A model generated the notes under the pieces. The model saw only the letters and a program-made list of their open reading frames with translations, ran no database searches and had not been told where the DNA came from. From assembly GCF_013426205.1 (NCBI RefSeq), contig NC_089426.1:2232001-2296000 (forward strand): a DNA stretch of 64,000 nucleotides. The letters are read 5' to 3'. This DNA is from Metarhizium brunneum (taxonomy: Eukaryota; Ascomycota; Sordariomycetes; Hypocreales; Clavicipitaceae). Each line of letters opens with the position of its first letter. Within the stretch, counting starts at the first letter, position 1. The position numbers were made by a program, and so were the translations under genes. Shown piece after piece: positions 56,605 through 64,000 of this stretch.

Positions 56605-59187
56605 ATGAGCATCACAAATCAGCTAGATCTCCCGCGGCCGGATGAAGCGGCTAGGATGTCATCACAAGTGTCGGCCTCCGCTGCTGAGGGAAGACAAGTG
56701 AATGATATCCCAGATGGTCTTGAAGAGGCTAACTTGTCCGATGAGGCCTCTATTGAAGACCAAGATGAGGCGCAGGCTGCTCTTCAACCAGCTATTAGCG
56801 CTGCGGCCAGTCATCTGACATCTGCTCAGACTCCGGCGGCGGAGAAGGCAGCAGCTCTTGAACGGGTACCTGGGGGTGGGTATTTTGACAGCGCGATTAT
56901 CGAGGGCGATGAAGAGGATGAACGCGAAGATAATTACAGTCCTGACGTTGGGACACTATCGGAAATAGCCAAAAGTTCCCGGCTAAGAGACGAGGTGGTG
57001 GATGATGGCCAAGTCTTGGCCGAATCCAGCTCTCAAACACCAGATCAACTACCAATGCCTTCGCCATGGATTTCAAGGCCAAAAGACTTTGCCATCAGCA
57101 AAGACACATCTCGTTCGCGGCAAACCCGAGGGGTGCTCGGGTCCGCATTCAGCCCGACGAGACAACATCGTTCACGATCCACTGGACAAGAAGCTTTTAA
57201 GAAACTCCAAAAGGCGTTCCCATCTCTCACCGGCCACGGCAATCTCTTACCTTCTTTGCCAACTTCTTTTCTTTCAAATTTCACGGGAGACCACAAAAAT
57301 AGTCTAAATCAAAGCTCCAAGTTGGCAAGTCGCCCTCGTCCTAGGTCCTTTACACTGACCCAAGCATCCACAACCAACCCTGCCCATAGCGTTGGGTACT
57401 ATCCTGAGAGTGAGCAGAATGATAAACACACGCCACTGCCTTCTACCGCATCAAGGACCAGTTTGTCCTCCAGTTCGCGGCCACGGCCTCCCGTGTTGCG
57501 ACGCGTTACCTCCGACGAAAGCCTCCTCTACCACAGCTTGTCAAGACAGTCTTCTCTAGGAGATGACAATAGATTCAGCGATGTCCGAGAAATGGTCAAT
57601 ATCCGGTTCATGGCCATCAGAGATAGCCTTCCAGACGTACCAAACTTCAAGATGCCCAGCTTTCCACGCTTGCAGGCAGCGTCCCGCATGTCGTCAATTT
57701 CACTTAACGGCCTGTTTTCGAGCTCGACTGAAGAAAACACACTTAGTCGACAAAAACCAGATATTGGTCCAGATGTACCCATTGCACAACCGAGTCAGGT
57801 GCTACCTAAGTCAAGCGCTTCGTCGGTGGCGATGGATCGTGCCTTGGAAGATCTCACCGGTGATGTAGTTATCTTGGGGGGCTATCGTGGCTCCGTGCTT
57901 CGATCAGCGGAGCCGCCACACCAGCAACTTTGGGCTCCGGTTAAGCTGGGCTTCAACATGCGCAAAGCAAACCTAGAAGTAGGCCTAGAGGATGAGGATG
58001 AAGAAACTATGGAGGAACGCATCATTCCTTCGGGCATGCTCAAACATATCGGCCCGGTGGATGTTTCACGAAAGCTTTTCAAGAGACTCCGGTCTTCTCC
58101 AAATGTACGCAATGGAACTCTCCGAATATGGGACTACGGATATGATTGGCGGCTGAGCCCTGCCTTATCATCAAAGAGATTACAGGAGTTCCTTGCAAAG
58201 TTGCCGTCTAATATGCCTGGGACACCCCCAGAGTCTCGTGGAGCTATCGTCATCGCTCACAGTCTAGGTGGACTCATCACAAGACATGCTGTTAACTTCC
58301 AGCCACATCTTTTTGCAGGCGTACTCTACGCCGGAGTCCCTCAAAGATGTATCAACATCCTAGGACCATTCCGCAATGGTGACGCAGTCCTCTTCAACGA
58401 GAAGCTGCTCACCGCACAAGTTAATTTCTCGATTCGTACATCATTTGTACTGCTTCCCGATGATGGTTTCTGCTTCATCGACAAAGAAACTGGAGAGTCA
58501 TACCCAGTTGACTTTTTCAATGCTGATGATTGGGTCAAGTGGCGTCTCAGTCCCTGTGTGGCACCAGCTCTACCGCCATATAGTCGTGACAAGCAGCAGG
58601 GATTAACGTCTCCATTGTCTTCTCTGTTCCCGAATTCGCTTCTCAAGACGAAAAAAGCGCCGGAGGCTCATGAGACCCAAAACATTGTTTCTACCACCAG
58701 TGAGACCCACTATCACGGAGTCGCTCCGCTCCCATCTCCACCGCGTTCACCGTCGCCTCCCTCAGGTGCTCAGAATACTTTGACGATAGATCAAGAACGA
58801 TATCTGAAGTACCTCAGACGGACGCTTGCTGCTACTCGTAAATTTCGATCTGAGCTGGCACACTCTGAAAAACTTGAATCATCCAATGCCTATCCGCCAC
58901 ACGCCGTTCTGTACGGGAAGACAATTCCAACCGTATACGCAGCCCAAGTAGCAGGACGAGAGGCTATACCTTGCGCGGATGCTTATGACGATTTGGTTTT
59001 TCGCCCCGGAGACGGAGTTGTTCTTGCACGAGAAGCTATGCTGCCCGCAGGGTATTCCATCGTCCGTTCAGGCAGAGTCAGCACGGAGAGGGGCCACCTT
59101 ACGATGCTTGGAGATCTACCAGCGGTAGGTCAAGCGCTTGAGGCACTTCTCAAGGGTCGTCGGAAAGGGATTGGTATGGGAGCATAA
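56605..59187 (+). CDS. LCAT-like alpha/beta hydrolase (lipase/acyltransferase)
   Basis: A single exon of 860 aa from the first ATG (MSITNQLDLPRP). The first about 410 residues are Ser/Pro-rich and disordered, with an acidic patch (EGDEEDERED). The hydrolase domain begins near 420 with DVVILGGYRGSVLR. Then come KLFKRLRSSPNVRNGTLRIWDYGYDWRLS and the nucleophile elbow IAHSLGGLI with Ser553, followed by FAGVLYAGVPQ. This order is that of the lecithin-cholesterol acyltransferase/phospholipase superfamily. A second Ser/Pro linker (about 685-730) precedes a C-terminal part with ADAYDDLVFRPGDGVV and the final RGHLTMLGD, whose Asp and His could complete the triad. There is no signal peptide, so it is probably cytosolic or membrane-associated. 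Substrate unknown. Confidence 0.85.
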   Translation: MSITNQLDLPRPDEAARMSSQVSASAAEGRQVNDIPDGLEEANLSDEASIEDQDEAQAALQPAISAAASHLTSAQTPAAEKAAALERVPGGGYFDSAIIEGDEEDEREDNYSPDVGTLSEIAKSSRLRDEVVDDGQVLAESSSQTPDQLPMPSPWISRPKDFAISKDTSRSRQTRGVLGSAFSPTRQHRSRSTGQEAFKKLQKAFPSLTGHGNLLPSLPTSFLSNFTGDHKNSLNQSSKLASRPRPRSFTLTQASTTNPAHSVGYYPESEQNDKHTPLPSTASRTSLSSSSRPRPPVLRRVTSDESLLYHSLSRQSSLGDDNRFSDVREMVNIRFMAIRDSLPDVPNFKMPSFPRLQAASRMSSISLNGLFSSSTEENTLSRQKPDIGPDVPIAQPSQVLPKSSASSVAMDRALEDLTGDVVILGGYRGSVLRSAEPPHQQLWAPVKLGFNMRKANLEVGLEDEDEETMEERIIPSGMLKHIGPVDVSRKLFKRLRSSPNVRNGTLRIWDYGYDWRLSPALSSKRLQEFLAKLPSNMPGTPPESRGAIVIAHSLGGLITRHAVNFQPHLFAGVLYAGVPQRCINILGPFRNGDAVLFNEKLLTAQVNFSIRTSFVLLPDDGFCFIDKETGESYPVDFFNADDWVKWRLSPCVAPALPPYSRDKQQGLTSPLSSLFPNSLLKTKKAPEAHETQNIVSTTSETHYHGVAPLPSPPRSPSPPSGAQNTLTIDQERYLKYLRRTLAATRKFRSELAHSEKLESSNAYPPHAVLYGKTIPTVYAAQVAGREAIPCADAYDDLVFRPGDGVVLAREAMLPAGYSIVRSGRVSTERGHLTMLGDLPAVGQALEALLKGRRKGIGMGA

Positions 59188-61255
59188 ATGGCGGTCCAAG
59201 TCACGGAATCACCCTCTTCTTCAGTGCAGAAATTTTTAAAGGATCTAGCTCTCGCAGCCGGATGTCATGTCGATGAAGCTGTCACCGAGCTATATCAAAC
59301 TAGGTTTTTGTTTTATTCCCTTAAAGCCAGCAGTTGTAACAAACCTTTACTTACGACGGCTTGGTTATTTCGTATGGATGGCCCCCAACGTTAAATTTGC
59401 CCAGCACGACTTGCCAAACGTCGAGTTTCGCAGGATGGGAAACATCTTGGCACCCACACCATCACCGCCCTCATCCAACCACATCTTGGCCGTGAAATGT
59501 TGTCACAAATATCAGAGAAAGCAAGCAGCCCAGACCATCCAGCCGGGGACACTACCGAGCGAAGATCGTCATTAGGGTATCTCAAGAGTGATTTATAGTT
59601 GAATTGAACGTCATAGCCTTACATTTTGCAAAAGGAAGGCATGGGTACATCCTGTCGTCAATTAGCTTCCATAGCTTCCAAACCACTACATACCGTAGCT
59701 GAGACGCTTTCTTTTTCGTATGATGCTTTTGGGAGATACCTCTGGCTAGGCAACAGTATTTCTGCACGAAAAATTGACTGCCTCATGACACTCCAGACAC
59801 GGGACAGGCCCCGTAAAAGTTGACAGCCTGTTGACACCCACGATATGAATTGTCTCTTCCAAACGATGTTCCAAGAATAAGGTAGCATCCAGACGAGACG
59901 GGTGTGATTTGAACATTGAAAAAAGAAATTGACGCAGAAACAGATGCACGTTAATATCGCCGATTCGCAAGACCCCCAGAAGGAGAAAAAAAAAATGCAA
60001 GAATTAGCAAGTAAAACAGAGGTTTCGAAGCTAACGCTTTCCTGGTACATGGATAGAGTGCGTGTGATCCAGTCAGTACTCGGAGATTTTATGCATGACG
60101 AAAGCTGCATGCGCCCCTGGGGGAGAGGGGGGTGTAAAAGTTAGCAAGCGTCGATCCAGCCACTTTTCCGGCTCATCCCATCATCACAGGTTTCTCATGC
60201 AGGGCCGTGCGTTCGTCCTGATTTAAAAGAATTGCAATGGAGCGCGCCCCCCTGCTCCTCTCCTCACCAAGTTAGTTATCCCATGTCTAATGTCCGAAAC
60301 AAGTAAGTAACCTTGTGTCAAACACGGAGCAATCATGCGGCTCAACAGTGAGCAAAAGTAAGCAGGCAACGAGGAACGGCCGAGGTTTTTAATAACCATT
60401 TGTCTTAGATGCAGAATATTATTAGTCACAAGTAACCGGATCGATACATGAAGTAAATGATTTCATTGCATGTTTACGAGACAAAATACAGGCCAGCCTG
60501 ACAGCTGTTTGCCGCTCGCCTTGCCATGTTGATGGGCGTTTTAGATATCCCAAGACGAATAATAAAATGAGATGGAAACGAAAGAACAGTTTTTCCCTTG
60601 TTCTGCTAAAACACCAGACTTGATATTTGTCTTTTCCGTCCTTCCAGGATCGTTCCTTGCCTTCCTATAATCATGTTCCTCTCTCCTCAATGCCACCGTG
60701 GCAAGCGTCAATTAAATCATGCGCATGGCTGCAAGACAAGGAAGCCGCGGCGCTCGTCTGGCGCCTGGCTGTTACAGGCTCATTCCAGGTGCAATTGTTC
60801 CACTGCAATTCGCCTCCTCCCGTTATCAATGTCGAGCGTGGTATCGTATGTATGGATGTTGGTATGCAACAAGCACAAGTAGCCGTGGTTCTGCCATCTG
60901 CGTATGCGTGTCTGAGGTCTCTAGAGACATCCGACTCCAACCTCGGTGGAAAGACTCCGACGCAGGGGTGGGAGGGATGTCGTGTGTCACGGGCGGCGGA
61001 AGGGGGGAGGAAAATGGTGGTGGTGACGGGGGGGCGAGGATTGGTGACGATCTAATTGCCCATCTTTGTAAACCGGATAATTCCTGTCAAAAAGCCATGG
61101 TCAAACCACCACACTTCAATCTCTACAGTAGTACAGAGTACTACTCCGTACGTATGTATGTAGCTTGGTGAGTCAAGGGATGGACCGGGTTGTCTCAGCT
61201 TGACTCAACAGCACACTTTTGCTTTTGTACAGGTATCTCATCAGACTTGGCGACT
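59188..61255. other. intergenic region between convergent genes
   Basis: A 2.07 kb interval. A 68-codon open frame follows the hydrolase stop without a gap and in the same frame (59188-59394). It has no recognisable domain and is treated as 3' flank. One exact TACTCCGTA lies at 61142-61150. No gene is supported. Confidence 0.55.
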
Positions 61256-62204
61256 TCATCCGCAGGCTGTCTTTAGTGTCTGCAAAGACACAATTGTCCA
61301 CGGCGGTGGACGCCAGTGCGAGTCTTGTTGGCAGACAGTATGCATGGCCATTTGAATCTGGCGCGCCATTCGCTCCTCTGTGAAAGCTGGTTGAATCGCC
61401 TCGTCTTGTTCACGGGGCACGAATATGATTTGTTCCAATGCGGGCATTCGTGATGCCAGTTGTTTGATGACGTTGGTTGTAAGGCTCGCGGCCGCCATGG
61501 AGCTGTACATCTCGTCAACCCAGAACAGAGCATCGCTAATGGCAATTCGGCGCACGAGAGCCAACTGCGCCGGGTCACACATTGACATGCAAGTATGAAA
61601 TTGAGCATCAGCAGCCATGTATCCCTCTCGAGGTCCGAAGTAGAGAATGTCGCTCTTCGGATTAAAGATGATATGTCCTGGGGTGCGCACGAAACCAAAG
61701 GCGAACCGGAAACTCTTGAACGTTTCGGCTCGAGACTCGGCGCACACATGCATGTTGACGGGAATCGCAGCATTTGAAGTGCATCCAGTAAATGAGGTGG
61801 TGGTGGTACGGGATTGCGGATTGCAGAGCGATGGTGATTCGGCGCCGCAGTGTATCGACACCAGCCTCAAAGAGGGCAGGGTTAGATTCCATATTTTCAG
61901 ACGAAGCTCTGGCGGAAGTCGGGAGAATAACGGCTGCATGCCCGTGAGAGGGAAGAGAAATGTCGTTAGCCTCGAGAGCCCACGGGCAAAAAGAAGAAAA
62001 AGAAAAAAAACGACCACCGCCGCAGCTAGGATATATGCCTTTTATATCGCCCACCAGACAGACACATAGCATGAGGAATCCAAATAGACTTACGAATTCA
62101 GCAGGTTTTGGAGCTACAGCATTCTTGACAAGCTTCAGCGTCTCGTTGCTCTTCTCGGGTATTCGAACTGCAGCAAGCCTTGTCTGATGGCAGAAAGCTC
62201 CCAT
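61256..62204 (-). CDS. 2EXR-domain protein of unknown function
   Basis: Two exons on the minus strand, 62204-62094 and 61933-61256, give 262 aa. Exon 1 (MGAFCHQTRLAAVRIPEKSN) ends PKPAEF at a perfect GTAAGT donor. After a 160-nt intron exon 2 begins PLFSRLPPELRLKIWNLTLP, the diagnostic start of the 2EXR family. Further family-like parts are AESRAETFKSFRFAF, HIIFNPKSDILYFGP and LALVRRIAISDALFW. The family is large in filamentous fungi and has no established biochemical function. No signal peptide or membrane helix remains once the intron is removed; the hydrophobic start seen in the unspliced frame (MVVFFLFLLFARG) is intronic. Confidence 0.85.
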
Positions 62205-64000
62205 TTTGCCCAAGCAAGCTCTCAATGGTATGTGACGCTGGATGCAAGGGCTGCCTTGAGTGACCCCCGGTACCAAATTAGCTTGTAGTTTGTGGCAATG
62301 GACAAAATGTAACGGCGACGGACGTTGTGCAAACAGAGGTGAAGCGTCGAGCCCCAATGGCGAACAGAAATAGAAATAGGCGTGATTATTATACTCTTCA
62401 ATGTCGTCCTTCTCCTCTCGCGCTCTCGCTCTCGCTCCCTTTCCCTTCACCCTCCCCGTTGAGGGGTAGGCGAGTGGGGAGCTATTATACTCGCGAGGGC
62501 AACTAAGATATGTCTAGGAGCTTCTGCAGGCCGAGGGACATATGTTGACATGCCGCGTCTAGAGCTAGAGCTACTCCTAGCCCACAGGCATGTTTAAATT
62601 ACGGCACCGAGATGGACACCCAAAACTGCCACTGCCGAAAATGGCAAGACAATGGACCTCTCGGAGACGTCCTCGTTCCGCCTTTGAAAATCGCACGAGA
62701 CGGCGCAAGCGTTGATTGCTTGGATCCTGTTGGCCTGGGTCCTGGGTGTGTATGGAGTGTCCGGGGCGGCGGCCACTCGAGAATATCCTCCTCCACTCTA
62801 ATACTCCAACATTGCTTGATCCCCAGTTAGTTCCATACTCCGTGTGCCCCTCTTCACGTCTTCAGGTGGACCAGGGTTCTGCGTTCAATGTTCGGCGCTC
62901 CTGGTCCTGGCGCTCCGGACAGTTGAAGTCGCAGCAAAGTCCGGTACTGGCTCCTGCTGCTGTCAACCGCCAAGTGGATGCTGGAATTCCCCCGAGCGAG
63001 GCCTCAAATCACCACTGGCGGTGCACGGGTCCGGGCTTCGCTGACTTGTTTGGAACGACGAGGTGCAACTACCGTCGGCTTGGACATGCATGGGGCTGCC
63101 GGTGGCTTGGGAAACTCCCACCCGCTCGTATCCAGGCCAATGGGAGATACTCCTGTTGCCCTCGACTAGTCTTAGCGGACACCTCGTTGAACTACTCTTG
63201 GTGAGCTATCTCTTCTTCGTCAGTGTCATCATAGCTTAGATTGGTGGTGGATGAGACACTGTTCGAGCTGGCTCATTAAGACTCGGTGCTAGCATGTCAA
63301 CCCTAACAATTCTGGGCGAGTTCTTTTGCCAGATCAGCCCGTTCTGTGCCATGTCCTTTGTAGCGACACCACTGGTGGTAGACTTTAGATCGAAGCCTAC
63401 CAAGCCGTCAGGGATTTACTATGGAGGCCGGTTCCGCCGCAAATGTGACTGTGTTTGTGCTCGTGAGAATACCCTTTGCCAGGAGTGCCTAGTCCCGCGA
63501 TAATTATCGGGAACGCCATCAACGATGTCTTCTCCGACTTGTGAAACATGTTCAACGGCGTGGGGGAGGGCTGCCAGGGGTGATGCAGTCGTGATGCAGT
63601 GATGCGGTGATGCAGCCTGAAGCCCGAACCATCACATATGGTAACAGAGGAAGACAAGAAAGCGCGCAGAGTTCGACTCCGGTGGCAATCAAAGAGAATC
63701 CATATTTTGCCCGCTGAATTGCAGGGAGAGCATCGCACTCTCCTTTGTTCTTGCCACCCAAATAGCAACCTCTTGTCCTATGGCACAATGACGCTGTTTG
63801 CTCATGCACCAGCCACTAACACGGTGTCGAATAATGTTTCCAGCAATGTCTGGTCCCAGAAACCTGGATGATGGGCGCGAACCGGTGCGACAGCGCCGAG
63901 CAAGGTTCTGTGATATGGAAGCTTGTGGAGTGGCCTTTCTTGCAGGGGTGTAGATTGCGGTCCTCTCGAGGCCGTCGCTTGTGCAACTTGCTTAACGGCA
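62205..64000. other. right-edge intergenic region
   Basis: No gene is supported in the last 1.8 kb. Open frames of up to 162 codons overlap on both strands without family signature. A short TGATGC repeat lies at 63581-63615. A near-match of the dispersed motif (ATACTCCGTG) lies near 62836. Confidence 0.55.
63581..63615. repeat. short TGATGC repeat
   Basis: Four copies of TGATGC occur in 35 bases, separated by AG, GTCG or GG-type spacers. The stretch is non-coding as far as can be seen. Confidence 0.7.

Noticed and set aside
61934..62017. Hydrophobic N-terminus of the 2EXR gene as a signal peptide
   Set aside because: These bases lie in an intron with a perfect GTAAGT donor at 62093 and a CAG acceptor; the spliced start replaces them.

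Overview
The window is nuclear DNA of a filamentous ascomycete. Genes lie on both strands and are interrupted by short introns (about 50-130 nt, mostly GT..AG with CTRAY-type branch sites). Recognisable products include TORC2 Sin1, Cdc42, a four-RRM Nrd1-type protein and a fungal 2EXR protein. Gene style and intergenic vocabulary suggest Sordariomycetes, probably Hypocreales, but the genus cannot be fixed from sequence alone. Seventeen protein-coding genes are supported, fourteen of them spliced. All exon boundaries were inferred by eye from splice signals and reading-frame continuity.

Layout. 1.3-7.5 kb: a DUF7582-like protein (+), a PRCC-family protein (-) and SIN1 (+). 9.6-10.2 kb: a small secreted protein with 11-residue repeats. 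10.7-13.7 kb: an NFKBIL1-like protein (-) divergent from a ZIP9-type zinc transporter (+). 13.7-18.2 kb: a gap holding the relic of a broken gene near 16.5-17.1 kb. 18.2-26.7 kb: a Cdc4/FBXW7-type F-box WD40 protein, pyruvate dehydrogenase E1 alpha and DNA ligase I, all (+). 26.9-35.4 kb: a CLC chloride transporter (-), a neurochondrin-like protein (+), a VMA22-like V-ATPase assembly factor (-) and an MFS transporter (-). 35.4-49.9 kb: a gene-poor stretch whose only clear gene is CDC42. 49.9-62.2 kb: the Nrd1-type RNA-binding protein (+), a histidine acid phosphatase (-), an LCAT-like alpha/beta hydrolase (+) and a 2EXR protein (-). The last 1.8 kb shows no gene.

Most genes are conserved housekeeping or signalling genes with no common pathway, and nothing here looks like a biosynthetic cluster. 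Two loose themes are polarity/growth signalling (SIN1, CDC42, Nrd1-type, Cdc4-type) and endomembrane ion balance (ZIP9-type, CLC, VMA22-type).

The most notable non-genic signal is a dispersed 9-mer, TACTCCGTA / TACGGAGTA. I located 13 exact copies, all outside coding exons and concentrated in the gene-poor regions. Other points worth checking are a possible dual-targeted DNA ligase (in-frame upstream ATG with an acid-free basic leader), stop-free introns of length 3n in the same gene, a GC-AG intron, a 17-nt micro-exon, a long inverted repeat at 43.4 kb and the frame-broken gene relic at 16.5-17.1 kb.
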